This document shows, piece by piece, positions 16,805 through 23,682 of a stretch of DNA of 23,682 nucleotides; the first letter of the stretch is position 1; each line of letters begins with the position of its first letter. The notes beneath the pieces are model-generated. The model searched no databases and had not been told where the DNA came from. It saw only the letters and a list, made by a program, of their open reading frames with translations. Location of the stretch: the NCBI GenBank assembly GCA_040218415.1, contig JAVJRN010000073.1, forward strand, positions 1 through 23,682. The letters run 5' to 3'. The DNA comes from JAVJRN01 sp040218415. GTDB taxonomy: Bacteria > Bacteroidota > Bacteroidia > Cytophagales > Cyclobacteriaceae. Position numbers and translations under genes: made by a program.

Positions 16805-18337
16805 TTACAAGACCATATAAAAAAAGTACGAGTTATTGGTGTAAAAAAGCTCTAAAGAATTTGTCTCAATTTTGTCCTCGCTTAGTACAAAGTCAATTTT
16901 ATATTTATCAGTAGTTAAAGTTAAATTATTGATGTCTTTTAAAATCTCATTCTTGATTTTGACTCTACGATACCATTCGTGTATTTTATTCAGGTCTGCT
17001 GGTACAAATTTGTATACAACAAATCTATCCCTTTCCATTCTACGTGTCATAGATAGATTTTCATTATTCGATTCAAATAACCCTAAAACAACAACGTCTT
17101 TGTCCGTATTCAACTTAATGAAATCACAAACCTCAATTATCGGATCATTATTATAAGCTTTATGATTCCTATAGTTAGCTAAGGCACCAACAAACAGAGC
17201 TCTAAGAGCAAAAATTGCCACCGTAGCATATATAATAGTGCTGTATTCTGACTTTAATGTCTTAAAAATCCATTTGATAAGAACTAACGTAAAGATAAAA
17301 GTTGACAAAGCATTTATCCTGAAAAGATAGAATTTTAAAATTGTCCCGTTTTCATCAAAAAATATGACGGGTAGCAACATTAATGTTCCCGCAAAGGAAA
17401 TAATACCAATCACATAGAATACCTCCATTCTAGAATCGAAAGCATCTCTCTTCTTCAGGTAAATAAGGGAAAGAAGGGCTAAGAAAGACTCAAAAATACC
17501 TATCAAGTGATAATGAAAACCATGACTTAAGGTAGTATGGTGTGAGTTCCGAAAGTAAGAATAAATCCAATCAGCCTTAGGCTCTAAATCCGAAGGAGCG
17601 TTCGTGTTTTTAAGTAACCACAAAATATAAGGAGAAACAACCAATACATATATGAAGAGTTTGAATAACAGTTTATAGTTATTTCTGAAATCGAATTTTT
17701 CTATAATCAATATTGAGAGTCCAAAATAAATAAAGGCATACCCTCCCACTAGCACATGGAAATAGGTAGCTCCTACTAAAGATAGGACAGTAATGTTGTA
17801 TTTCTTTTGGATAATAAAGTAAAGAGCGATCAAGACAAGAAGGTAAGCAAAGGACTTTGCTTCTACAGATATAAATATCCAAGATCCAGCGAAGTATGAT
17901 TGTTTTTCCAGATAAATTAGAACTAAATGCACAACAATCATTATGTTGTTTATTTTTAAAGATTTATATATTGCGTTAAGAATTAAAGAAAAAGCAACAA
18001 TCAAAAATCCTCTAAAAATCAGGGTTACGAATTCAAATGAGAGGAAGTCTAAAAAAAAGCCTACGATATATTGATAAATAATTCGGGTCCCTGCTGAATC
18101 ATTCAGAACAAAGGAATTTTTAATCCAGTCTGGATCAAAGAACTCTTTTGCTAATTGCAAATAGTTTTCCTCATTACCATTTGGAACATACCCTAAGTAG
18201 TAAACGGAAAAAATAATCATCAATATTATCCAAGAGTAAATACTCTCGAATATTTTTTTGAGGTCTAGTTTTTTTATAAAATTCATGGTTCCTTCATTCC
18301 CTAATATGATAACTGCTTTATTTTGGCCTTCAATCAT
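16805..18337 (-). CDS. Polytopic membrane protein, putative GT-C glycosyltransferase
   Basis: A 510-residue membrane protein. The first membrane helix (YSWIILMIIFSVYYLGYV) is followed by a loop GNEENYLQLAKEFFDPDWI rich in acidic residues, as expected for GT-C enzymes that use polyprenol-phosphate sugars in the periplasm. Around ten further helices follow, then a soluble C-terminal tail of about 110 residues. It overlaps the upstream GtrB-type gene by eight bases (ATGATTGA), which suggests the two act as donor maker and transferase. The start could be ATG 18337 or the internal ATG 18286, which gives MNFIKK and has AAGGA just upstream; the second removes a 17-residue tail that looks non-native. 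No defined family is claimed. Confidence 0.78.
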   Translation of the reverse strand: MIEGQNKAVIILGNEGTMNFIKKLDLKKIFESIYSWIILMIIFSVYYLGYVPNGNEENYLQLAKEFFDPDWIKNSFVLNDSAGTRIIYQYIVGFFLDFLSFEFVTLIFRGFLIVAFSLILNAIYKSLKINNIMIVVHLVLIYLEKQSYFAGSWIFISVEAKSFAYLLVLIALYFIIQKKYNITVLSLVGATYFHVLVGGYAFIYFGLSILIIEKFDFRNNYKLLFKLFIYVLVVSPYILWLLKNTNAPSDLEPKADWIYSYFRNSHHTTLSHGFHYHLIGIFESFLALLSLIYLKKRDAFDSRMEVFYVIGIISFAGTLMLLPVIFFDENGTILKFYLFRINALSTFIFTLVLIKWIFKTLKSEYSTIIYATVAIFALRALFVGALANYRNHKAYNNDPIIEVCDFIKLNTDKDVVVLGLFESNNENLSMTRRMERDRFVVYKFVPADLNKIHEWYRRVKIKNEILKDINNLTLTTDKYKIDFVLSEDKIETNSLELFYTNNSYFFYMVL

Positions 18338-19286
18338 TTAGCATTTGCTCAATGATAAACCTTGGCCTATTCTTAGTTTCTTTGTAGACCTTTCCTAGAT
18401 ATTCTCCGAGCACGCCTATACCAAGTAATTGAATTCCGCTAATAAAATATAATGGAAGCGTAATAGAAGTCCAGCCAGGAACAGTTTTAAGTAAAAAATA
18501 AGAATATAATGAATACCCACCTAAGAATAAGCTGGTCACAAATACAAGAATTCCTAATATCGCGATTATCCTTAAAGGCCTTACGCTAAAAGAGGTCATT
18601 CCTTCGATAGCAAAACCTAACATTTTAAAAAATGGATATTTCGTATACCCAGCTGATCTTTCTAGTCGATTATAATATACTCTAGTCTGTTTAAATCCAA
18701 TTAAAGGAAACATCCCTCTAAGAAAAAGATTTACTTCACCAAAGTTCAATAGGTGCTCGATGACTTTTTGACTTGCCAATCTATAATCAGCGTGATTATG
18801 AATTATATCAACGCCAAGCCATTTCATAATTCTATAAAATAATATTGCAGTATACCTTTTGAATAAATTATCAACCTTGCGTTCCAAACGTACTCCGTAC
18901 ACAATATGGTTGCCCTCATTATAGGCCTTAATCATGTCATCCATAACATTAATATCATCCTGCAAATCGGCATCTAAGGTAATGGTACAATCAAACCTTT
19001 GATAAACACTCTCCAATCCAGCCAGTAAAGCATTTTGATGACCAAAATTTTTTGATAGTTTAACTCCCCCTAAATGATCATTCTTGGTATTTAGTGTTTT
19101 TATTATTTCCCAAGTGCTATCAATACTTCCATCATCAACGAATAGAATAATACTAGATTGGTCTATTATTCCATTTGTTTTTAAATCCTTAATTTTTTTT
19201 GATAATATGCCCTGCGTAGATTCAAGAATCTCTTGTTCGTTATAACAAGGTATTATTAAGCATATTTTTGGTTTCTTTATAATCAT
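18330..19286 (-). CDS. Polyprenol-phosphate glycosyltransferase (GtrB/DPM1-like GT2)
   Basis: A 318-residue protein with the GT2 catalytic domain (LIIPCYNEQE, LFVDDGSIDST with D51/D52, LSKNFGHQNALLAGL and the metal site TLDADLQDD at residues 103-111) and two C-terminal membrane helices (IIAILGILVFVTSLFLGGYS and LPLYFISGIQLLGIGVLGEYLG). This is the layout of bactoprenol glucosyltransferase GtrB and dolichol-phosphate mannose synthases, which make polyprenol-phosphate sugars. The sugar would be flipped and used by a periplasmic GT-C enzyme, plausibly the next gene. No GtrA-type flippase is seen nearby. Start ATG 19286. Confidence 0.93.
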   Translation of the reverse strand: MIIKKPKICLIIPCYNEQEILESTQGILSKKIKDLKTNGIIDQSSIILFVDDGSIDSTWEIIKTLNTKNDHLGGVKLSKNFGHQNALLAGLESVYQRFDCTITLDADLQDDINVMDDMIKAYNEGNHIVYGVRLERKVDNLFKRYTAILFYRIMKWLGVDIIHNHADYRLASQKVIEHLLNFGEVNLFLRGMFPLIGFKQTRVYYNRLERSAGYTKYPFFKMLGFAIEGMTSFSVRPLRIIAILGILVFVTSLFLGGYSLYSYFLLKTVPGWTSITLPLYFISGIQLLGIGVLGEYLGKVYKETKNRPRFIIEQMLND

Positions 19287-19317
19287 ATTCTTTGGCTTTC
19301 ACCGTACTCTTTTCGCT

Positions 19318-19325
19318 CAAAACTA
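19318..19325 (-). promoter_or_regulatory. Candidate -7 promoter box (TAGTTTTG)
   Basis: The minus strand reads TAGTTTTG, an exact match to the Bacteroidota -7 consensus TAnnTTTG, about 32 bases upstream of ATG 19286. There is no good TTTG at the expected -33 position, so support is partial. Confidence 0.28.
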
Positions 19326-19390
19326 GACTGAATAACAGTTTAATGTAATCTTACGAAGTTTATTTCTGGCCATATTTTAAAGGAATAAAC

Positions 19391-19419
19391 AACTGCAATA
19401 AATAGTTTTTACCGCAGTT
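19391..19419 (-). terminator. Hairpin with 12-base stem, possible terminator or attenuator
   Basis: In the minus-strand RNA AACUGCGGUAAA pairs over 12 positions (two of them G-U) with UUUAUUGCAGUU around a five-base loop AACUA. On the plus strand two pairs are lost. It lies about 250 bases past the GT11 stop and about 105 bases before the GtrB-like start. The 3' side (GUUUAUUCC) is only mildly U-rich. Confidence 0.4.
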
Positions 19420-19672
19420 TTATCACTATAAGGTTTCCTCTCATTCGTTACTTCAACTAACATGTCGTCAACAAACAATACCTTCTTGATAGTTATTTAA
19501 GAAGTAAAAGAAGTATAAATTAACTCATCGTCATAATAAAAAAACAGAAGAAATACCTATTTACCGTAATCGTAAAGTGCTGTCCTCGATCGTATTAATT
19601 TAAAATTTAAACAATGCCAATTAATCAAGCTTTATTGAATAACAAGTAATATATTATTGATATTCTAAACAC

Positions 19673-20584
19673 CTACTTATGCTTTTGCCCAGGAGCAAAC
19701 ACTTGAAATTTTTCTAATTCAAGTAAATGATTCGATGACCTGATCATCTGTAACGGAACTTTTCCCTTGAATGAAGCCCACATTGAATAAGTACTGGGGG
19801 GGGCAATAATAAAATCGCATTTAGATAGGGTGATCAAATCTGTTATTAGATGTCCTTGAGCATGTTTAATAACTAAGTCACAATTCACAATCTCCTCCGC
19901 ACTTTTCAAATCTTCATTACTACTAAGAATAAAAGTTACGTCTTTCCCAAGTAAATTTTTCACTTGTTTCATCCAACCTAAATAGCTGGATATTGGATAG
20001 AAATATCTACCGTCTTCAAATTCTTTATAATCACCTCTTCTTACATGTACACCAACAATTCGAATAGCCTCATCTTTTTGCCTTATTTCTTCAATAAGTT
20101 CATTAGCCTCAACGTAGTAAGAGGGTAGAAATTTGGTGTTATTTAAAACATTCTCTAAAGACTCTTTTGAATAATAATCTGGGGCAAAAGCCCAGTTTTC
20201 AATAAAAATAAACTTCTTATTCGATAGGGTGTTCAAAAATTCTTGATTGAGTCTATTCGAATTATCATTTTCATTGATGTTGACAATTTTATGAAAATGG
20301 CTTTCTTTTAAACCTAACTTATCAACAATTCTTACGATATAATAAATAAGATTAAAGGTTAATCTCCTACATGGTTTTACAATAGTTAAAGGGAGGTAGT
20401 TATTGGTCTGTGGATATGTTGGAATTATTGTCTTATGGTATTCCTCAAACAAATAAGCATAATCTTCAAAACCAGGATACCAAATCTTCACATTACATTG
20501 ATCAGCAAATGTAATGAAGCTACACAATTGCAATAACCTATTAGCCAATTGTCCATTCTTGGTGTAAAGAATAATATTAATCAT
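19673..20584 (-). CDS. GT11-like (alpha-1,2-fucosyltransferase-type) glycosyltransferase with poly-C tract
   Basis: A 303-residue protein matching the GT11 family, which transfers fucose (or a related sugar) from GDP-sugar. Visible hallmarks: the N-terminal NGQLANRLLQL (family GGLGNQL), motif I GVHVRRGDY at residues 178-186, FILSSNEDL (family FFSDD-like) and the late motif IAPPSTYSMWAS at 260-271 (family NSSFSWW-like). Overall length is typical. Codons 261-263 (GCC CCC CCC) create a run of eight C on the coding strand at 19796-19803 in otherwise AT-rich DNA, a likely slippage site. Start ATG 20584 overlaps the preceding small ORF stop by one base (TAATG). Whether the donor is GDP-fucose is unproven. 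Confidence 0.88.
   Translation of the reverse strand: MINIILYTKNGQLANRLLQLCSFITFADQCNVKIWYPGFEDYAYLFEEYHKTIIPTYPQTNNYLPLTIVKPCRRLTFNLIYYIVRIVDKLGLKESHFHKIVNINENDNSNRLNQEFLNTLSNKKFIFIENWAFAPDYYSKESLENVLNNTKFLPSYYVEANELIEEIRQKDEAIRIVGVHVRRGDYKEFEDGRYFYPISSYLGWMKQVKNLLGKDVTFILSSNEDLKSAEEIVNCDLVIKHAQGHLITDLITLSKCDFIIAPPSTYSMWASFKGKVPLQMIRSSNHLLELEKFQVFAPGQKHK
19796..19803 (-). repeat. C8 homopolymer in the GT11 gene (possible phase-variation tract)
   Basis: Eight G on the plus strand, eight C on the coding strand, spanning codons 261-263 (Ala-Pro-Pro). It is the longest G/C homopolymer seen in the window. A one-base change would frameshift the protein at the conserved PSTYSMW motif and remove the last 40 residues. 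Confidence 0.75.
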
Positions 20585-20805
20585 TAAAAATTATCGTTGT
20601 TCTTAAAATCCATCAATAGATCCATTCTAAAAAATAATGTAGTTCCCTGCATTGCCTTTTTAGAGTCACAGGGGTTTCTTCCTAAATAGCGAAATATGAA
20701 AAAATTAATTACTTTCCATAATGAGCAATAATTTATTAACTTCTCGTTATTCTTTAATTTCCACGCTTTCAGTTTTAAATTCAATGTACATTGTATTCGT
20801 TGCGT
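20584..20805 (-). pseudogene. Short ORF, possible C-terminal remnant of a biosynthesis gene
   Basis: An open frame of about 73 codons with no ATG near its beginning (TTG 20784 is the first plausible start, giving 66 residues), ending in a TAATG overlap with the GT11 start. Residues such as KLINYCSLWKVINFFIF and RYLGRNPCDSKKAMQG look protein-like, with a basic, partly hydrophobic character. I do not recognise the family. The lack of a good start and its short length suggest the tail of a larger deleted gene whose stop still couples to the next start, but a small real protein is possible. Confidence 0.35.
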
Positions 20806-20981
20806 CTAATATTTAGATATTATCCTGAAATATTAAATATTGTAAATAATTTGGCATTCGTAGTAAAGCTAAAATCTTTCAAATCTGGCTTCAAGTTATG
20901 ATTACAAAATTGGAGTTGGATTGGTTCTAGCTTTCATTGACGAAGATCTCTATTATATTGTTAAAGAAAAATTGAAGTTAT
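20785..20981. other. Non-coding gap with AT-rich hairpin
   Basis: Between the first methyltransferase and the short ORF. It contains an AT-rich inverted repeat at 20808-20841 (AATATTTAgATATT with AATATTAAATATT, seven-base loop) that could end transcripts of the methyltransferase gene, although no U-run follows. No gene is supported here. Confidence 0.35.
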
Positions 20982-21698
20982 TTATTTTAGCTTACGAAAT
21001 AGATAATTAGGGTTTTTCATAACCAACTCGTAATCAGCATTTTTCTTGACTTCTTTCATTAATTTGGTAAAGCCAAACTGCGAAAAGTACGAGCTATCAT
21101 CAAAAAGAATGAACCCTCCAACATCACGATTATTTGATACATTTTGAAAGTCCCTCTTTGAATATTCATAACTGTGATTACCATCGATGTAGGCAAAGCT
21201 TTTATTACCCCCCATTTGAATTTCCCGATTAAATATGTCGGTTACTCGTTTTTCACTGGACCACAGTTTGAAAAACTCATCAGAGAAAACCTCGACTGGA
21301 TACGGCAAACGACCTTTACTGAAAAATGAAACATTATTCTTAAACGTCTCAATTACAAATAATCTAAAGTCAGAATGCTCAATACTTGAATCTCCCAATG
21401 CACCTCCTCTTTCCGCTCCTTCAAAAATCCATCGGTCGGAGGTGATGATTTTGTTATTCTTATCATGATTTTTTAATAAATAGGACATCACATTGGTAGA
21501 AAGGCCACAAAATGAACCAATTTCAATGATAGGATTTTCTGTGGGCAAATGACGAATAGCAAAATCCATTGCATATGAGTTTCCAGGGTTCAACATCCCT
21601 GCATTTGCAAATGTGAGCCATTTGATATACTCTTCATCAAGCTCTTTTATAGGTTTTTGTGTCAAGGTTTTTATCTTATTCAAGACTTTTGTTATCAT
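20982..21698 (-). CDS. Class I SAM methyltransferase (Methyltransf_24-like)
   Basis: A 238-residue protein. Motif I is IIEIGSFCGLST (residues 57-68), followed by NKIITSDRW, and the segment FAYIDGNHSYEYSKRDF then GGFILFDDSSYF matches the Methyltransf_24 group, in which the IDGxHxY aspartate and histidine help bind metal and substrate. Members include sugar O-methyltransferases such as macrocin-O-methyltransferase-like enzymes. It is probably a sugar-modifying methyltransferase here, given the locus. Start ATG 21698. It stands alone with about 250 bases upstream and 200 downstream, unlike the overlapping genes further left. Confidence 0.85.
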   Translation of the reverse strand: MITKVLNKIKTLTQKPIKELDEEYIKWLTFANAGMLNPGNSYAMDFAIRHLPTENPIIEIGSFCGLSTNVMSYLLKNHDKNNKIITSDRWIFEGAERGGALGDSSIEHSDFRLFVIETFKNNVSFFSKGRLPYPVEVFSDEFFKLWSSEKRVTDIFNREIQMGGNKSFAYIDGNHSYEYSKRDFQNVSNNRDVGGFILFDDSSYFSQFGFTKLMKEVKKNADYELVMKNPNYLFRKLK

Positions 21699-21946
21699 AT
21701 TGATCTAAGAATTATTGATTAATTTATTTCTTTTTATGTCAGAGTAAACGGGCAATTCAATATTTCGGGATGCTAATTAAATTGGGTTCGTTAGAGAATC
21801 GAATAGACAAAAATTATATTCCTATCAAGATTAATACTGATTCATAATAACTAAGATGAACAACTTGGAATAATTCTATTGCCAATTAACTTTTTTTACA
21901 ATTTATATAGCATTTGAGAAAAATCTTATTCGAAATATTATCAACA

Positions 21947-22756
21947 TTATTTTTTGCATTCAAAAGTAATGTTCCAACACCATCGTTTAAAAAACGGTAT
22001 GATTTTAAGAAATGATTTATCGATTTTTTCTAAAAAATCAAATGTTGACTGGAGTCTAGTATGCTCGGAAATAATTTTTTTCCAATAGCGTTCTTTATTA
22101 GGATCTACGCCATCTATGAACTTGAATTTTACAAATATCCATAATGTAAAAAACCAAGAACATTCATAGTCAACTTTTTCAAAATATTTTTTGAATAAAT
22201 CTATCTGCTCCCACCTAATTGGGTGTTCATCTTCAGTCCGTACTTCCATAGCTTGCCTTCGATAAATATTGATTGCTGGATTGTGTGCCAACGGATCCCA
22301 AGAATAAAACCTACCTCCTTTTCTCAATACACGGTTTATTTCCTTCAGGCTTTCTTCAATATCAACGTGATGAAGGAGGTTAGCAGCATATACTATATCA
22401 AAACTATCATTTTCAAAATCAATCTTATCCGCAAGAGATTGTTTAGTCATGACTTCAACATTGTGGATTTTTGCTAATTTTTTAACAACTTCAAGCATTC
22501 CTAATGAGATATCTGTTGCCATTACATCAGCTCCAAGTTTAGCTAAATAAACGGATGCTTCGCCAGCACCAGCACCAAGTTCCAGAACTTTTAGCCCTTT
22601 AATATTCCCCATTCGTTTGATTATCCAACGGTTCTCTGGAGCAGTGCTTGCTTCGAAAAATTCATCGACAAATACAGAGTCTACATCTATACTTTCTGCC
22701 CATTGATCATGAAACAATTCTTCCTTTCTTAAAATATCGTTATTTCCTTTTTTCAT
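21947..22756 (-). CDS. Class I SAM methyltransferase (Methyltransf_11-like)
   Basis: The protein starting at ATG 22756 (MKKGNND) has 269 residues; a TTG at 22774 would add six residues (MVNSNS) but ATG is preferred. Motif I is VLELGAGAGEAS (residues 57-68), with MATDIS closing strand 2, then FDIVYAANLLHHVD and INRVLRKGGRFYSWDP. These are classic for the ubiquinone/menaquinone-type Methyltransf_11 superfamily. The C-terminal 90 residues contain aromatic-rich segments (CSWFFTLWIFVKFKF) that may touch the membrane or a lipid-linked acceptor. It is the first minus-strand gene of the locus and borders the GIY-YIG element. Confidence 0.9.
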   Translation of the reverse strand: MKKGNNDILRKEELFHDQWAESIDVDSVFVDEFFEASTAPENRWIIKRMGNIKGLKVLELGAGAGEASVYLAKLGADVMATDISLGMLEVVKKLAKIHNVEVMTKQSLADKIDFENDSFDIVYAANLLHHVDIEESLKEINRVLRKGGRFYSWDPLAHNPAINIYRRQAMEVRTEDEHPIRWEQIDLFKKYFEKVDYECSWFFTLWIFVKFKFIDGVDPNKERYWKKIISEHTRLQSTFDFLEKIDKSFLKIIPFFKRWCWNITFECKK

Positions 22757-23143
22757 AGAATTTGAATTAACCAAAATTTAAAATAAAATTAGGTCATTTT
22801 ATCTAAAGGTTCTTTGATAGAATCGAAGAACTGAGGATATTATCAAAAGTTGGATTGTAACCCCGAGTATAGGTAGATTGTATCTACACCTACTTGTTTT
22901 TCGGCTTTTCATAGCCAGAGTGTTTAGGAGAAGCGACCGGGTCACCGAAGGTTGGCCGCTGCGGTGCGAGTTGAGATTCATTGTACGAACAGTCTAATTT
23001 TTAGAAATTTATACACTGTACCGGCGGGGAACCGCTTGATTTCTTTGTCCACCATGGACTCTAATAAGTCGGATATAACATCTGCGTGAAAGGGAAATAA
23101 GCTAGAATAAGCTCAAACGCATTTTACTTACTATTTTTAGAAA
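22757..23143. other. Non-coding flank of the GIY-YIG element, locally GC-rich
   Basis: The stretch from about 22870 is visibly richer in G and C than the polysaccharide genes. It contains a small perfect hairpin GTAGAT-TGT-ATCTAC (22873-22887) and GGCT-TTTCAT-AGCC (22902-22915). On the minus strand several short frames are partly open (for example one giving HADVISDLLESMVDKEIKRF) but each is broken by stops, so decayed coding sequence is possible. No promoter for the GIY-YIG gene was recognised. Confidence 0.45.
22873..22887. repeat. Small perfect hairpin at the edge of the GIY-YIG element
   Basis: GTAGAT and ATCTAC are separated by TGT. The flanks AGG and ACCT extend the stem with one bulge. 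It lies about 115 bases upstream of the last methyltransferase start and may mark the left boundary of the element. Confidence 0.35.
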
Positions 23144-23443
23144 ATGGAAAAAGGCGGCTGCATCTATATTTTGGCCAGTAAAACTCATTCGACCCTTTAT
23201 GTAGGCGTCACACCTAACTTCTATACTCGGTTGATTGAGCATCGATCTAAACATCACCCCGCCAGTTTCACGGCCAGGTATAATGTGAGCAAATTGGTGT
23301 ATTTCGAAAAATTTCATTCCATAGTGGAGGCAATCTCGCGAGAGAAACAAATCAAAGGAGGCTCACGCCAAAAGAAGATTGATTTGGTAAATTCAACGAA
23401 TCCCAAATGGGACGATTTATTTGAACAGATCAAAAATTGGTGA
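23144..23443 (+). CDS. Single-domain GIY-YIG nuclease family protein
   Basis: A 99-residue protein, the only convincing plus-strand gene. The GIY-YIG core is IYILASKTHSTLYVGVT (residues 8-24), followed by the conserved arginine and histidine in FYTRLIEHRSKHH, FTARYNVSKLVYFE and the catalytic glutamate in SIVEAISREKQIKGGSRQKK, all expected for the family's about 90-residue single-domain members. These are annotated as UvrC-like or UPF0213-like endonucleases; their cellular role is largely unproven. The gene is followed by two palindromic repeat units and preceded by an atypical non-coding stretch, suggesting it belongs to a small mobile or repeat-linked element. Start ATG 23144. Confidence 0.92.
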   Translation: MEKGGCIYILASKTHSTLYVGVTPNFYTRLIEHRSKHHPASFTARYNVSKLVYFEKFHSIVEAISREKQIKGGSRQKKIDLVNSTNPKWDDLFEQIKNW

Positions 23444-23473
23444 AATTTATACGGAACGTAAGTAGGTAACTTG

Positions 23474-23550
23474 TTTAAGATTGCTTCGTCGTACCTCCTC
23501 GCAAAGACGGTAAATGGAACGTCATCGCCAGATATAAAGCGATCTTAAAT
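23474..23550. repeat. Palindromic REP-like unit A
   Basis: The left arm contains AAGATTGCTTCGTCGTACC and CTCGCAAAGACGG; the right arm contains GGAACGTCATCGCC and AAAGCGATCTTAAA. The ends (TTTAAGAT.GCTT against AAAGCGATCTTAAA) are inverted copies, with a looser centre. The left arm resembles dispersed AGATTGCTTCGTC...TCGCAATGACG repeats that I recall from many bacteria, a memory not checked by search. Confidence 0.7.
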
Positions 23551-23606
23551 ATCGAAAGATGGAATGAGATTGATTCAGTCAGGCACAATTCCAAATATGG
23601 AAAAAC

Positions 23607-23682
23607 AGAAAGATTTGTTCATCGTAACGCCTCCTAAGCACGAAAAAAGGAACGTCTTCGCGAGGCACGAAGCGATCTTAAA
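23607..23682. repeat. Palindromic REP-like unit B, reaching the window end
   Basis: The left arm (AAAGATTTGTTCATCGTAAC, GCCTCCTAAGCACG) is a diverged copy of unit A's left arm. The right arm (GGAACGTCTTCGCGAGGC, ACGAAGCGATCTTAAA) matches unit A's right arm and is an even better inverted match to unit A's left arm. The unit may continue beyond base 23682. Confidence 0.65.

Larger units (their letters stand above)
19287..19672. other. 386-base intergenic region with hairpin and promoter box
   Basis: This lies between the GT11 gene and the GtrB-like gene. It holds the hairpin at 19391-19419 and the TAGTTTTG box at 19318-19325. No coding frame was recognised, and the composition is very AT-rich. 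The presence of a hairpin then a promoter box suggests a transcription boundary here. Confidence 0.5.

Noticed and set aside
20808..20841. AT-rich hairpin as an intrinsic terminator
   Set aside because: The stem is almost purely A/T with no following U-run, so it was kept only as part of the gap description.
20873..21010. 45-codon open plus-strand frame reading IGVGLVLAFIDEDLYYIVK
   Set aside because: It looks protein-like but has no start codon, no ribosome site and overlaps the end of a methyltransferase; probably chance in AT-rich DNA.
22799..22981. 60-residue minus-strand ORF before the last methyltransferase
   Set aside because: It has no family resemblance, a Ser/Arg-rich composition unlike neighbours, and competes with other partly open frames in the same GC-rich stretch.
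23102..23350. 82-residue minus-strand ORF
   Set aside because: It is antisense to the clear GIY-YIG gene and shows no motifs.
1..23682. tRNA, rRNA, toxin-antitoxin, phage or restriction genes
   Set aside because: None of the reading frames or non-coding stretches showed their motifs by eye.

Overview
This window looks like an AT-rich Bacteroidota chromosome, probably of the Cytophagales type. That is inference from a PKD-repeat secreted protein, promoter-like TAnnTTTG boxes, few Shine-Dalgarno sites and the gene content. Almost everything lies on the minus strand and forms one surface-polysaccharide biosynthesis locus. It runs from two methyltransferases at about 22.7 kb down to a very large secreted protein that leaves the window at base 1. 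No rRNA, tRNA, CRISPR array or transposase gene was seen.

Layout in transcription order (right to left). (1) 20.9-22.8 kb: two SAM methyltransferases. (2) 19.7-20.8 kb: a short remnant-like ORF coupled to a GT11-type (alpha-1,2-fucosyltransferase-like) gene that carries an 8-base poly-C tract. (3) 15.3-19.3 kb: a polyprenol-phosphate glycosyltransferase (GtrB/DPM1 type) overlapping a polytopic membrane protein, then a second polytopic membrane protein that could be a polymerase or GT-C enzyme. (4) 11.1-14.8 kb: an ABC exporter of the lipid-linked-oligosaccharide flippase kind and two GT-A-type glycosyltransferases. (5) 7.7-10.9 kb: a membrane acyltransferase, a GT2 and a GT4. (6) 1-7.6 kb: a tightly overlapping run of GT-A transferase, hexapeptide acetyltransferase, methyltransferase, sugar epimerase/dehydratase, GT4 and finally the PKD/propeller protein.

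Together these genes could assemble, decorate (O-acyl, O-methyl, fucose-like residues) and flip a lipid-linked glycan. The last gene, translationally coupled to the glycosyltransferases, encodes a secreted multidomain protein that may work with that glycan. Initiating phosphoglycosyltransferase, chain-length and outer-membrane export genes are not in the window.

The right edge (about 22.87-23.68 kb) is different. It holds a plus-strand single-domain GIY-YIG nuclease gene, a more GC-rich non-coding stretch before it, and two palindromic repeat units after it. It looks like a nuclease-plus-REP-like-repeat cassette at the border of the locus.

The most interesting points are: PKD domains split by inserted six-bladed-propeller-like modules in the 1-3168 protein; the poly-C tract exactly at the conserved C-terminal motif of the GT11 gene, suggesting phase variation; the GIY-YIG/palindrome cassette; and strand-polar RNA-like stems in the long intergenic gaps.
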